A DNA stretch of 56,943 nucleotides from Candidatus Methanoperedens sp. BLZ2 (lineage in GTDB: Archaea; Halobacteriota; Methanosarcinia; Methanosarcinales; Methanoperedenaceae), in contig NZ_NTMG01000061.1 of NCBI RefSeq assembly GCF_002487355.1, positions 1 to 56,943 of the forward strand. The letters are read 5' to 3'. A model generated the notes under the pieces. The model made no database searches, was not told where the DNA came from, and saw only the letters and a list, made by a program, of their open reading frames with translations. The translations under genes and the position numbers were made by a program. Shown piece after piece: positions 16,501-26,318 of the stretch (its first letter is position 1; each line of letters starts with the position of its first letter).

Positions 16501-19500
16501 CTAAATCGCATCGTTTCTCCAGAGATGAATGAATTGGGGCGCATCCCAGGCTATGCTCACAATGTCGAGGTCGCCATCCCCGTCCAGATCTACTGTCCGG
16601 GCCCCCAGGTGGCTCTCCTTCCCGCTCGACACCAATCGCTCCTTGAAAAGTCCTGTTCCGTCATTGACCCAGATCGAGAGGTTCAACGTTCCCTTGTGCT
16701 CAGCCAGAATGACATCCCTGTCTCCATCCCGGTCCATGTCGGCAACGCCAAGGTTATTGGTCGAGCCCTGCGAAATGATGCGGGTACGGATCCAATTCGA
16801 TGTCATCGGGTTCGCAGGCTGCTTCCACCAGAACGTTTCTGCCCCGCCGGTCAGTCCGTTCTCTTCGGTCGCAACGATATCCGATTTACCGTCTCCGTCC
16901 AGGTCTGCGACTTCCAGGCGATCAGGGAAAGCTGCTTCGGAAAAGTCCCCCACTGCGAATGCCTGCCAGGTAGATGCACCGGTTCCGGGATTCTTATACC
17001 ACTCGACCCGCTTTGTCTCACCTGTGGTCGCAGCTATGTCCATGTTGCCGTCACCGTCAATGTCTGCGACTCCAAATCCCTCATCGGAAGGATTACTGTT
17101 CACTATGACCTCTGGCCAGTTCCCAGCTTCCGGATTCGAAGACGGGATTCGGAGATAGTAGATACCCCGGCAGGCTGAACTCCGCGTTGACACCAAGATT
17201 TCCGGCCGTCCTCCTTTCTCGATCTGTGCGACCCTGTACCCCTGCGACCCCTGGGGATGACTGGCGGCCGGAAGACTGGCCACCCTGCGGGCAGTGAAGC
17301 TACTACCCTTTGTATCGTTTGCCTCCAACCAGTAGATGCTCAGGTTGGTTCCTTCCGTCTTCTGCCCGATCACATCTGTGAAATTGTCCCCGTCTACGTC
17401 AACCACCAGTATTGCATGAATACCGTTAGGGAACACGGCTGACTTCGCCCATGAATTCGTCATTTTTCCGCCTGGATTACGATACCAGGAAGGCCCGGAG
17501 ACAACGTCGGTCTTGCCGTCCCTGTCGATGTCGCCAAAGTCCAGTCCGAATGTAGGTGTGTGGTTGCCCGCCAGCTGGATGTAGAACCATCGGTCCAGCG
17601 GAAGTGTAGGCCTGTTTTCTTTCATATTTCTCCACAGTTCGACAGGCGAGGTGTCTTTGTAGTTTGCTCCCACGATGTCTATATCGCCATCCCTGTCGAT
17701 ATCGCCCATACGGATATTATGGGATCCGGTGGTCGCAAGAACCTGCAATGACCATGAAGCTCCGCCCCCGGGATTCCAGTAGATGCCTACCCGCCTGCGG
17801 GCCGACTGCTGCATCTCGGAAAATGCCACGTCCGGATCCCCATCGTTATCGAAATCGGCGACCAGAATGCCGTGCACGTAGTCGACCGAAGGTTCGATCA
17901 CGTGCTCGACCCATGTGGCGCCGGCGTCTCCAGGATTTGCCGGAGCCGCATACCAGGCCAGCCGCCCGGGGCTCTCCGAGTTCGCTATTAACACATCTAA
18001 CCGGCCATCTTTGTTTATGTCCGCGACTTTGTTGCTGACGAGGGGGGGCCAGCTGCCGTTTATGGTATGCCGGATCCAATTGGGATTCGCTGGATCATCC
18101 GGACTTTCAAGCCAGTACCCGTTTCCCACAATGTCCAGATATCCGTCGCGGTCGATATCGCCAAGAGCCGTTCCTTCACCATCCGTGGAGGTTGCGATAT
18201 CCACACGCTTCCAGGACAATGGATTATCCTGCAGGAAAAGAATGTGCCTGCCGAAATGGGGGCGTACCACAACGTCGACCCTGCCATCCCTGTTGACGTC
18301 ACCCACTTCTATGTCATGAGCCTTGGAATAACCGATGATGTGCTTTGTCCATGAATCCATCGGACTGCCGCCTGTGTGCCTGGGGTTCTCATACCAGAGG
18401 ATCTGACCGTTGACAAAGTCGGGAACGATCACGTCTAAGATACCGTCTCCACGGATCGAAGCTAACTGCATGTCAGTCGTGAAGACCGAACTGGTGTCGA
18501 TCACGTGCTTTGTCCATGACGGCCATTCATACCACTGCAGCGGTGTCCCGCTGTTATCTGCGACGACCACGTCAGGATAGCCATCACCGTTCAGGTCGCC
18601 TACGGCCTTTAAATCGGCACCCAGATTGGCGCTGTCGATGATGGAGTGCTGGAATATTTTAGTATCCGGGGCAATCTGGGCTGAGACGGATATTGATAAA
18701 ACACTGCCATATGCATTTGTAATTCTAACCCGGAATTGTGCGTTGTTATCTGCTGCTGTTATTGCAGATGCTGTGTATGATGCACTTGTTGCCCCTGAAA
18801 TATTGACCCCATTCTTTTGCCATTGATAACTAAGGGGTAAGGTGCCTGTGGCTACTACGGTGAATGTTGCATTCTGGCCAGCAGTAACTGTCTGGTTTGA
18901 AGGTTGTTTTGATATGACTGGCGGGCTAAATGTGTTTACCTTCTCCAACCGAACGTTATCGATGTAATATCTATCTCCTGCTGTCATAAATGCTGCAAAC
19001 CAGAACTGTAAACGGCCATCATTAACCGCACCACTTGAAGTAAATTCAGTCGTAAAAGTCTGCCAGGTCGTACCGAGATTTACTTTAAACTCTGGCATAT
19101 AAGCGGTATATGGCGAAACTTGCTTGAACAGCCTGACAGTCATATCATGCCCTGTCTTTGAATAAGCCGCAAAACTCAGCCGATAGCGGATGTTTGCTTC
19201 CAATGTTACTCCTGTCTGGTACAACTGGACATTCGTGCCATGACTTTCAAAAGCAAGTTTGGCGGCATTATTTCCTTCATAACCGGGGGATGCCGCAGTG
19301 AAAGTACCCTTTCCGCTCGTATAGAACCGCCAGGATGTAGTTCCTGATTCAAATCCAGAATTCATAATTAGATTTATTGAGTTCGCAGGAATGACCGCTA
19401 ACGCTGCTGCATTGCTCATAATGCTGCCTGCCGAATTTGTCACCAGGATGCGGTAATTCGAACCACTATCTGATAAGACCGTTGCCGGGACCGTGTACAT

Positions 19501-20238
19501 TGGATCGACTGCACCGGATATATTTACACTATTCTTCTGCCACTGATAGCTCAATGGTGCAGTCCCGGTAGCTACGACACTGAACTCTGCGGTCTGACCT
19601 TCATTAACGGTCTGATTCACAGGATGCCTTGTAATAGCCGGTGGTACCGGAGAAGTGGAAATTACCTTTTCCAATCGAATATCATCGATGTAGTAGGTGT
19701 CTCCTGCTGCCGCAAACGGTGCCAGCCAGAACTGAAAACGGCCATCATTAACAGTACGTGTGAAACCTTTCGTCGTAAATTCGGTCGTAAAATTCTTCCA
19801 GCCTGTGCCAAGACCTGCCGTATACACCAAACCGTAGTTGTTATATGGTGAAACGTGCCGGATCAAATTCAAAGTCAGATCATGTCCTGTCGTTGAATAT
19901 GCGGCAAAGCTCAATCGATAGCGGACATTTGGTTCCAGTGTTACTCCCGTCTGATATAGCTGGATATTCGTACCCGCACTGCTCAATGAAATCTTAGAAG
20001 CATTTTTTCCTTCAATGCCAGGTGATGCTATATTGTATGTTCCCTTTCCGTTGGTGAAGAAAGTCCATGATATTGTCCCGTATTCGAATCCATGGTTGCG
20101 TATAAGATTAGTTGACGTAGAAATGGAATTTACAGTCTCGATAGCGGCTCCCGCCACTCCTGTCAGCAATATTGCCAGCATCATTATTCCAACTGCGATT
20201 CCAAGGGCAGGCCCACCATAAACTCTTTTATCTTCCAT
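16501..20238 (-). CDS. Secreted CBM/Ig/FG-GAP repeat protein, 1245 residues
   Basis: A large exported protein. Residues 1-31 form a signal peptide. Then follow CBM_4_9-like module 1 (~40-195), Ig-like (~200-285), CBM module 2 (~290-435), Ig-like (~440-525), and an FG-GAP/VCBS array (~530-1240). The array has about twelve calcium-binding loops of the DxDxDG type (DLNGDGYPDVVV, DINKDGRLDVLIA, DIDGDGNMDIAAT, DLDGDGDLDIVS and others), predicted to form one or two beta-propellers. FG-GAP propellers mediate adhesion or polysaccharide contact. AAGGTGA precedes the ATG. No transmembrane anchor or sorting signal is seen at the C-terminus. The propeller is closely related to the next gene upstream, and its DNA is richer in GC than the CBM/Ig part, suggesting the array was added separately. 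Confidence 0.88.
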   Translation of the reverse strand: MEDKRVYGGPALGIAVGIMMLAILLTGVAGAAIETVNSISTSTNLIRNHGFEYGTISWTFFTNGKGTYNIASPGIEGKNASKISLSSAGTNIQLYQTGVTLEPNVRYRLSFAAYSTTGHDLTLNLIRHVSPYNNYGLVYTAGLGTGWKNFTTEFTTKGFTRTVNDGRFQFWLAPFAAAGDTYYIDDIRLEKVISTSPVPPAITRHPVNQTVNEGQTAEFSVVATGTAPLSYQWQKNSVNISGAVDPMYTVPATVLSDSGSNYRILVTNSAGSIMSNAAALAVIPANSINLIMNSGFESGTTSWRFYTSGKGTFTAASPGYEGNNAAKLAFESHGTNVQLYQTGVTLEANIRYRLSFAAYSKTGHDMTVRLFKQVSPYTAYMPEFKVNLGTTWQTFTTEFTSSGAVNDGRLQFWFAAFMTAGDRYYIDNVRLEKVNTFSPPVISKQPSNQTVTAGQNATFTVVATGTLPLSYQWQKNGVNISGATSASYTASAITAADNNAQFRVRITNAYGSVLSISVSAQIAPDTKIFQHSIIDSANLGADLKAVGDLNGDGYPDVVVADNSGTPLQWYEWPSWTKHVIDTSSVFTTDMQLASIRGDGILDVIVPDFVNGQILWYENPRHTGGSPMDSWTKHIIGYSKAHDIEVGDVNRDGRVDVVVRPHFGRHILFLQDNPLSWKRVDIATSTDGEGTALGDIDRDGYLDIVGNGYWLESPDDPANPNWIRHTINGSWPPLVSNKVADINKDGRLDVLIANSESPGRLAWYAAPANPGDAGATWVEHVIEPSVDYVHGILVADFDNDGDPDVAFSEMQQSARRRVGIYWNPGGGASWSLQVLATTGSHNIRMGDIDRDGDIDIVGANYKDTSPVELWRNMKENRPTLPLDRWFYIQLAGNHTPTFGLDFGDIDRDGKTDVVSGPSWYRNPGGKMTNSWAKSAVFPNGIHAILVVDVDGDNFTDVIGQKTEGTNLSIYWLEANDTKGSSFTARRVASLPAASHPQGSQGYRVAQIEKGGRPEILVSTRSSACRGIYYLRIPSSNPEAGNWPEVIVNSNPSDEGFGVADIDGDGNMDIAATTGETKRVEWYKNPGTGASTWQAFAVGDFSEAAFPDRLEVADLDGDGKSDIVATEENGLTGGAETFWWKQPANPMTSNWIRTRIISQGSTNNLGVADMDRDGDRDVILAEHKGTLNLSIWVNDGTGLFKERLVSSGKESHLGARTVDLDGDGDLDIVSIAWDAPQFIHLWRNDAI
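16509..18650. repeat. FG-GAP array, direct repeat of 20492-22640
   Basis: The propeller-coding part of the 1245-residue gene is a direct copy of that in the 760-residue gene. About 240 bases at the 3' ends (16509 onward against 20492 onward) differ at only about three positions by eye. The 5' ends (about 18000-18640 against 22000-22630) differ at many positions. This gradient suggests gene conversion after an older duplication. Confidence 0.85.
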
Positions 20239-20474
20239 CTTTTCACCTTTTTTTCATCCGACTGATTACAATTAGACTGCCCCTTCACCATTCAATCGCT
20301 TTACCCTCAATACTGCAAGGACTGGTTGATTGAAAGCCGGCATGAATTCGTAAATTTGTATACCACGTTACAACACCATTTTGTATGATGTACTAATTGT
20401 TGGTTATGAATTTCCTGCATATAAATGTTTGGAAATTATTACATCCGCTAAATTATAATTTTACAGCAAATTCT

Positions 20475-22757
20475 TTATTGTTCAGCCACGATCGCATCGT
20501 TTCTCCAGAGATGAATGAATTGAGGCGCATCCCAGGCTATGCTCACAATGTCGAGGTCGCCATCCCCGTCCAGATCTACTGTCCGGGCCCCCAGGTGGCT
20601 CTCCTTCCCGCTCGACACCAATCGCTCCTTGAAAAGTCCTGTTCCGTCATTGACCCAGATCGAGAGGTTCAACGTTCCCTTGTGCTCAGCCAGAATGACA
20701 TCCCTGTCTCCATCCTGGTCCAGGTCGGCAACGCCAAGGTTATTGGTCGAGCCCTGCGAAATGATGAGCGAACGTGTCCAATTCGAGGTCATCGGGTTCG
20801 CCGGCTGCTTCCACCAGAACGTTTCTGCCCCGCCGGTCAGTCCGTTCTCTTCGGTCGCAACGATATCCGGTTTTCCATCTCCGTCCAGGTCGGCAACTTC
20901 CAGGCGATCCGGGAAAATTGCCTCAGGGAAGTAACCAGCTACGAATGCAGTCCAGTTTGAGGCTTTGTTCCCGGGGTTCTTATACCACTCAACCCGCTTT
21001 GTATCACCTGTGGTCGCAGCTATATCCAGGTTGCCGTCACCATCAATATCGTCAATCCCAAATCCTTCGTCGGAAGGATTACTGTTAACCAGGACATTTG
21101 TCCAGTTTCCAGATTCCGGGTTGGTCGATGGGATTCGCAGATAATAGATGCCACGGCCAGATGCACTCCGGGTCGATATCAGGATTTCGGGCCGTTCTCC
21201 CTTTTCGATTTGGGCAGTCTTGTACCCCTGCGACCCTTCAGGATGACTGGCTGCCGGAAGGCTTGCCACCCGGCGAGCGGTAAAGGTAGTACCAGAAGGA
21301 GTGTTTGCCTCTAACCAGAAGATGCCCGGATTGGTTCCTTCCGTCTTCTGCCCGATTACATCGGTGAAATTGTCGCCATCTACGTCAACTACCAGTATTG
21401 CATGAATACCGTTGGGGAACATGCCTGATCTTATCCACGCATCCGTCATCTTCCCGCCAGGATTACGATACCAGTATGGACCAGAGACTGCGTCGGTCTT
21501 GCCGTCCCGGTCGATATCGCCAAAGTCCAGTCCGAATGTACGCATGTTGTTGTTCGCCAGCTGAATGTATGACCAGCGATCCAGCGAAAGTATTGATCCG
21601 TTACTCAGCAGATTTCTCCACAGTTCGACAGGCGAGGTGTCTTCGTAGTTTGCTCCCACGATGTCCATATCGCCATCCCTGTCAATGTCGCCCATACGGA
21701 TATTATGGGATCCGGTGGTTGCAAGTATCTTTAGAGACCAGGAAGTGCCGTTCCCAGGATTCCAATATATGCCCGCACGCTTGCGAGCAGACTGCTGCAT
21801 CTCGGAAAATGCCACGTCCGGATCGCCATCGTTATCGAAATCGGCAACCAGAATGCCATGCACGTAGTCGACCGAAGGTTCGATCACGTGCTCGATCCAT
21901 GTGGCGCCGGCGTCTCCAGGGCTGGTCGGAGCCTCATACCAGACCAGGCGCCCTGTGCTCTCCGAGTTCGCGATTAATACATCTAACCGGCCATCTTTGT
22001 TAATGTCTGCGACTTTATTTTTTACACGGGTGGGCCAATTATTGCTTATAGTATGCATAATCCATTTAGGATTCGTTGGATCTTCCGGAGATTCAAGCCA
22101 GTATCCATTTCCTAAAATGTCTAAATCTCCATCAGCATCAATATCACCAAGAGCCGTTCCTTCACCGTTTGTAGATGTTGTGATATCTATGCGAGTCCAG
22201 GATAATGGATTATTCTGCAAGTAAAGAATATGCTTACCATCGTGAGGCCGCACTACAACGTCAATTTTACCATCACCGTTAACATCTCCTGCTTCTACAT
22301 CATGCGCTCTGGAGAAGCCGATGACGTGCATTGTCCAGGTACCATTCGGATTATCACCCGTGCGCACAGGATTTTCATACCAGAGAATTTGGCCGTTAAT
22401 ATAATCGGGAATGATTATATCCAATATACCATCTCCGATGATTGATGCAACTTGCATATCTGTTGTGAACACAGAACGGTTATCGATTATATGCTTTGTC
22501 CATGAAGGCCATTCATACCATTGCAATGGTGTGCCGCTGTTGTCTGCAACGATGATATCCGGATAGCCATCACCATTAAGATCGCCCACACCTTTTAAAT
22601 CGGCACCAACATCGGCACTGTCAATGATGACATGCTGGAATAATGTCGCGGTCGATCCGGGCTTTTGAGCAGGAGTCTTGTTCACGCACCCAGAAAATAT
22701 TACACTTAAAAGAATAAGTGATGCGATAAAATACCTGAATACCCCCTTTTTTGACAT
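20475..22757 (-). CDS. FG-GAP/VCBS repeat lipoprotein, 760 residues
   Basis: A predicted membrane-anchored lipoprotein. A basic start (MSKKGVFRYF) and hydrophobic stretch lead to a lipobox-like IFSGC with the cysteine at 24. The rest is the same FG-GAP array as in the 1245-residue protein, with about twelve DxDxDG calcium loops, and no CBM or Ig modules. The two proteins thus share a propeller but differ in attachment: one lipid-anchored, one secreted with glycan-binding modules. The gene lies 7 bases after the stop of a GT4 gene and is probably co-transcribed with it. Archaeal lipoprotein processing is known, but the lipobox call is by eye. Confidence 0.85.
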   Translation of the reverse strand: MSKKGVFRYFIASLILLSVIFSGCVNKTPAQKPGSTATLFQHVIIDSADVGADLKGVGDLNGDGYPDIIVADNSGTPLQWYEWPSWTKHIIDNRSVFTTDMQVASIIGDGILDIIIPDYINGQILWYENPVRTGDNPNGTWTMHVIGFSRAHDVEAGDVNGDGKIDVVVRPHDGKHILYLQNNPLSWTRIDITTSTNGEGTALGDIDADGDLDILGNGYWLESPEDPTNPKWIMHTISNNWPTRVKNKVADINKDGRLDVLIANSESTGRLVWYEAPTSPGDAGATWIEHVIEPSVDYVHGILVADFDNDGDPDVAFSEMQQSARKRAGIYWNPGNGTSWSLKILATTGSHNIRMGDIDRDGDMDIVGANYEDTSPVELWRNLLSNGSILSLDRWSYIQLANNNMRTFGLDFGDIDRDGKTDAVSGPYWYRNPGGKMTDAWIRSGMFPNGIHAILVVDVDGDNFTDVIGQKTEGTNPGIFWLEANTPSGTTFTARRVASLPAASHPEGSQGYKTAQIEKGERPEILISTRSASGRGIYYLRIPSTNPESGNWTNVLVNSNPSDEGFGIDDIDGDGNLDIAATTGDTKRVEWYKNPGNKASNWTAFVAGYFPEAIFPDRLEVADLDGDGKPDIVATEENGLTGGAETFWWKQPANPMTSNWTRSLIISQGSTNNLGVADLDQDGDRDVILAEHKGTLNLSIWVNDGTGLFKERLVSSGKESHLGARTVDLDGDGDLDIVSIAWDAPQFIHLWRNDAIVAEQ

Positions 22758-22764
22758 ATTATAT

Positions 22765-24039
22765 CTATATCTGATGATCCTTCAAAATTTTTTCATAATT
22801 ATGTAATAAATTCTCAACTACCCTGTCCCATGAAAAAATTTCAATCACCCTTTGTCGACCTGCCTTTCCCATCTTCTCCCTCAATTCATCATCTGAAATA
22901 AGCTTTAAGATTGCTCCGGCTAAACCATCGGCATCATCTCTTTCAACCAATAATCCAGTCTTACCCTCTTCTACAATTTCGGTTATTCCTCCTCCGCGCG
23001 TCGTAACTACTGGAATCTCACACGCCATAGCTTCAATAATGGGCATTCCAAAAGGCTCATCCCATACCGAAGGAAATATAAATATATCAGCGTTTAGATA
23101 ATAAGCTCCTAATTGTGATTGTGGAATATTGCCCGGGAAATTTACATGATTTGCCAGATCTCCGGGCAGTTTCTCCCGAAGTTTGGTGAAATAACTGCTG
23201 CCAGAACTGTTATCATAAAATAATGCCAATTTAGATACTTTTTCATCATCCTCTACACGAACGATGAATTCAAAGGGTGTTTCGGCATCCGGACCAACTA
23301 CATCAAGTTGTATTTTTGGAAATTTTTCTACAACTTTCTTAAGAGCCTCTAATAGTACATGTACACCTTTTTCTGGCGAAATCCTGCCCACAAACAACAA
23401 TTTTTTAATATCATTGTTTTTCGTCGGGTTATTACCATATTTTATTGAGAAATTGTTAATATCAGCACCATTATAGACTGTCTGGCATCGGCTGGTAAAT
23501 TGAGGAAAACGGCATCGGATATTTTCAGTAATGAAATCACTACAGCCAAGTACTAAATTGGCCTTACTAAGCCTTTTTTCAATAACGCTTTTATCAAGTT
23601 GCGCCATCCAATCACATTCCATATGCAAGACAATCTTGAGTTCAGGATTTAAAGCACGGATTATTGGAATAAACTGGGAAAAATTGTAGATGTGGACAAT
23701 ATCATATTTTTGGGTCCTCAGGTCGTTTGCTACCTGCAAAATATATCCAAGATAATACAACCTGGATACGAACACAGGTTGTTTAACCGGACGAAACTTT
23801 GAAAAAGGAGAAATAACTTTCAGCAGGAACTTCCTATCAAAATAAGTAGGTATTTGTAAATATTCAATTTTATCTTCCCATTTTTCTTTCTTCCGGATGC
23901 CTGGTCCGGGTGAATAAACAATGACATTATGGGAACCAGCCAGTCTGCGTGCAAGCTCGTATGTTATTATCTCAATCGAACCTCGTGAAGATGGTGGAAA
24001 CATCTGGCCGATAGGTTGATTGATAATTGCTATTTTCAT
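22765..24039 (-). CDS. Glycosyltransferase family 4
   Basis: A 424-residue GT-B glycosyltransferase. The start MKIAIINQPIGQMFPPSSRG with SIEIITYELARRL is the acceptor-side Rossmann half. The C-terminal half has LLFVGRISPEKGVHVLLEAL, then PSVWDEPFGMPIIEAMACEI with the ExFGxxxxEA-type acidic residues, and VVTTRGGGITEIVEEGKTG, all standard GT4 features. It heads a two-gene unit with the FG-GAP lipoprotein, so it may glycosylate or help build the polymer that this lipoprotein contacts (inference). The start has only a weak ribosome-binding site. Confidence 0.92.
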   Translation of the reverse strand: MKIAIINQPIGQMFPPSSRGSIEIITYELARRLAGSHNVIVYSPGPGIRKKEKWEDKIEYLQIPTYFDRKFLLKVISPFSKFRPVKQPVFVSRLYYLGYILQVANDLRTQKYDIVHIYNFSQFIPIIRALNPELKIVLHMECDWMAQLDKSVIEKRLSKANLVLGCSDFITENIRCRFPQFTSRCQTVYNGADINNFSIKYGNNPTKNNDIKKLLFVGRISPEKGVHVLLEALKKVVEKFPKIQLDVVGPDAETPFEFIVRVEDDEKVSKLALFYDNSSGSSYFTKLREKLPGDLANHVNFPGNIPQSQLGAYYLNADIFIFPSVWDEPFGMPIIEAMACEIPVVTTRGGGITEIVEEGKTGLLVERDDADGLAGAILKLISDDELREKMGKAGRQRVIEIFSWDRVVENLLHNYEKILKDHQI

Positions 24040-24065
24040 TCTATCAACTGTTTTTCCTGTTTTTA

Positions 24066-24077
24066 GTGAACTACCCC
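24066..24077 (-). repeat. Solitary GGGGTAGTTCAC motif, IS605 right-end-like
   Basis: On the minus strand this 12-mer is identical to the sequence ending the right-end hairpin of the TnpB element (7716-7727). No stem precedes it here, so it is either a scar of a lost element or chance. It lies 27 bases upstream of the GT4 start. Confidence 0.35.
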
Positions 24078-24134
24078 GTTCTTATATATAGACTATCTTA
24101 TATAGATATCTGTGAATGCAGTACTTTCCGATTT

Positions 24135-24155
24135 ATCCTGAAGCACCTTCAGGAT
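24135..24155 (-). terminator. Strong hairpin between two minus-strand genes
   Basis: A perfect 9-bp stem (ATCCTGAAG with CTTCAGGAT) with a CAC loop. It lies 55 bases beyond the stop of the 702-residue surface-protein gene and about 95 bases before the next start. No long T-run follows on the minus strand, so termination is only one possible role; RNA stabilisation is another. Confidence 0.35.
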
Positions 24156-24209
24156 AGCTCAGGGATATACATTCCAGTACAAGTTTAAATTCCATGATAT
24201 AATTCAAAC

Positions 24210-26318
24210 TTAAGGCCATACTGGTTGCCCGCCATTAGGTGGCACTATTATAGCAGTATACCGTACCTTCATCGGATAATATAGATTAAAGTTTTCGCCA
24301 TCAAATGGCCCAAAAGGAGGTCTATATCGATTATCTACCGGCATGCCATATTTATCCTTAACAACGAGCATCCGTTCAAGAAGCTGCCTGCTCCAGACGA
24401 TCTTGTTATACTGATACAATGATGTCATTGGCTGACTGGCATAATAGGTACCTGTGCTGTTGAACTTCTGGTAATTTGTACAGGCATGCTTTGCTGCTAC
24501 AAGTTGATCCTGGAATAAACACATCTGATAATTTACAATTTTCGTGCTTGGTTTAGTGATTACCTGAAGCCTCGAATAGATTGTTCCTCCTGCATAATTT
24601 ACAGGGGAAACAAGATTACTCGGGACATTGGAAACTCCGAAGAACGAGAATGCCCTCGTAATCGTATTGTGGGTATAGTATTCATCAATTATAACAAGCT
24701 GGTTGGTATTGGATGATGCTCTAACAGTCAGGATTGCCTGATTGCTGGTAACGCTTCCCTTTGCGTTTGTCACTATGACCCTGTATGCTGCCCCATTATA
24801 TGATAGAGTCGCGGAAGGGGTTGTGTACGATGCGCCTGTCGCACCAGGGATATTTGTTCCATTCTTCTGCCACTGATACGTCAACGGCGCTGTGCCCGTG
24901 GCTGCAACGCTGAATATAGCAGTCTGTCCCACTGTAATTGTCTTGCTGGCCGGTTGAGTAACAATTGTGGGTGGTACTTGAGTAGCCTGGGAAACTTTCG
25001 TGAGAACAACATCATCAAAGTAATACTGATCAGAAGCGGCATCGTACGGTGCCAGCATGAACATCAGGCGGCCATCCCTCACTGCTGTTGAAAAACCAGT
25101 TGTAGTAAACTGAACTGAGTATTCAGTCCATGAAGTTCCAAGGTTAACCACATAGTTCGATAATCCATAACTGGTATAGGGGGAGATGTGCTTCATAAGT
25201 GAAATTGAAAGATCATGGCCTGTGTTCGAATATGCCTTAAAGCTCAGGGTGTATTTAGTGTTGGGACTAAGCACCAGGCCTTTCTGATATAACTGGACAT
25301 TAGTTCCTTGCTGGGAAATTGTAATGTGACCTGCATGCGGGCTCCCAAAACCTGGCGCATTGTTCAACAGCGTGCCTGCACCATTAGTATAGAAGACCCA
25401 TGGAGAGGTACCCAACTCAAATCCCGGATTAGAAATAATCGAAAGCGCAGGTATATAACTGACAGTCAGTGTTGCCTCATTGCTGTTTACACTGCCCCAT
25501 GCATTAGATACCAGTACCCGAAATCGAGCTCCGTTATCAGAAAGCGTTATTGCAGGAGTTGTGTACGATGCGCCTGTCGCACCAGGGATATTTGTTCCAT
25601 TCTTCTGCCACTGATACGTCAACGGCGCTGTGCCCGTGGCTGCAACACTGAATATAGCAGTCTGTCCCACTGTAATTGTCTTGCTGGCTGGTTGAGTAAC
25701 AATTGTCGGTGATACTTGCGTATCCACGGAAACTTTCGTAAGAACAACATCATCAAGGTAATACTGATCAGATGCGGCATCGTATGGTGCCAGCCAGAAC
25801 ATCAGGCGGCCATCGCTCACTGTTGTGGAAAAACCAGTTGTAGTAAACTGAATTGAGTATTGGCTCCATGAAGTTCCAAGGTTAACTACATAATTTGACA
25901 AACCATATTTTGTATAGGGAGAGCCGTGCTTCAGAAGCGAAATAGAAAGATCATGGCCTGTGTTCGAATACGCCTTAAAGCTCAGGGTGTATTTAGTGTT
26001 GGGACTAAGCACCAGGCCTTTCTGATATAACTGGACATTTGTCCCTGGTGAGGATATCGTTACATGGCCTGCGTAAGTACCCACGATGCCAGGAGCGTTA
26101 TTCAAGAATTTTCCTGCTCCATTGGTATAGAAAATCCAGGGAGAGGTGCCTGACTCAAATCCCGGATTTACGAGAATGCTGGTCGACGCGGCAGAAGATA
26201 TACCCGGTATTGTCAGTATTAAAATACATAGAAATCCGAGATACTTTTTTATCCATTCCAGGTTTATTCGTAAAATTCCCGTTTCCAGTATATATGACCC
26301 TTCATTTTTCTTTAGCAT
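24210..26318 (-). CDS. Secreted CBM/Ig protein with an uncharacterised C-terminal module
   Basis: A 702-residue exported protein. A signal sequence (hydrophobic YLGFLCILILTIPGISSA, about 26-43) is followed by two near-identical pairs of a CBM_4_9-like module (NPGFESGTSPWIFYTNGAG...) and an Ig-like domain (ITVGQTAIFSVAATGTAP, YQWQKNGTNIPGATGAS). The C-terminal ~165 residues (from NTNQLVIIDEYYTHN to GGQPVWP) are a separate module I do not recognise. It is rich in Tyr, has three Cys-containing positions around YQMCLFQDQ and HACTNY, and recurs inside the 5572-residue protein. GAGGAT precedes the ATG. There is no C-terminal membrane anchor. Expected location is the extracellular matrix. Confidence 0.85.
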   Translation of the reverse strand: MLKKNEGSYILETGILRINLEWIKKYLGFLCILILTIPGISSAASTSILVNPGFESGTSPWIFYTNGAGKFLNNAPGIVGTYAGHVTISSPGTNVQLYQKGLVLSPNTKYTLSFKAYSNTGHDLSISLLKHGSPYTKYGLSNYVVNLGTSWSQYSIQFTTTGFSTTVSDGRLMFWLAPYDAASDQYYLDDVVLTKVSVDTQVSPTIVTQPASKTITVGQTAIFSVAATGTAPLTYQWQKNGTNIPGATGASYTTPAITLSDNGARFRVLVSNAWGSVNSNEATLTVSYIPALSIISNPGFELGTSPWVFYTNGAGTLLNNAPGFGSPHAGHITISQQGTNVQLYQKGLVLSPNTKYTLSFKAYSNTGHDLSISLMKHISPYTSYGLSNYVVNLGTSWTEYSVQFTTTGFSTAVRDGRLMFMLAPYDAASDQYYFDDVVLTKVSQATQVPPTIVTQPASKTITVGQTAIFSVAATGTAPLTYQWQKNGTNIPGATGASYTTPSATLSYNGAAYRVIVTNAKGSVTSNQAILTVRASSNTNQLVIIDEYYTHNTITRAFSFFGVSNVPSNLVSPVNYAGGTIYSRLQVITKPSTKIVNYQMCLFQDQLVAAKHACTNYQKFNSTGTYYASQPMTSLYQYNKIVWSRQLLERMLVVKDKYGMPVDNRYRPPFGPFDGENFNLYYPMKVRYTAIIVPPNGGQPVWP

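Noticed and set aside
16435-22445. Long plus-strand frames opposite the FG-GAP genes, up to 247 codons
   Set aside because: They are shadows of the GC-rich DxDxDG repeats on the minus strand, repeated in both copies, and have no coherent protein features.
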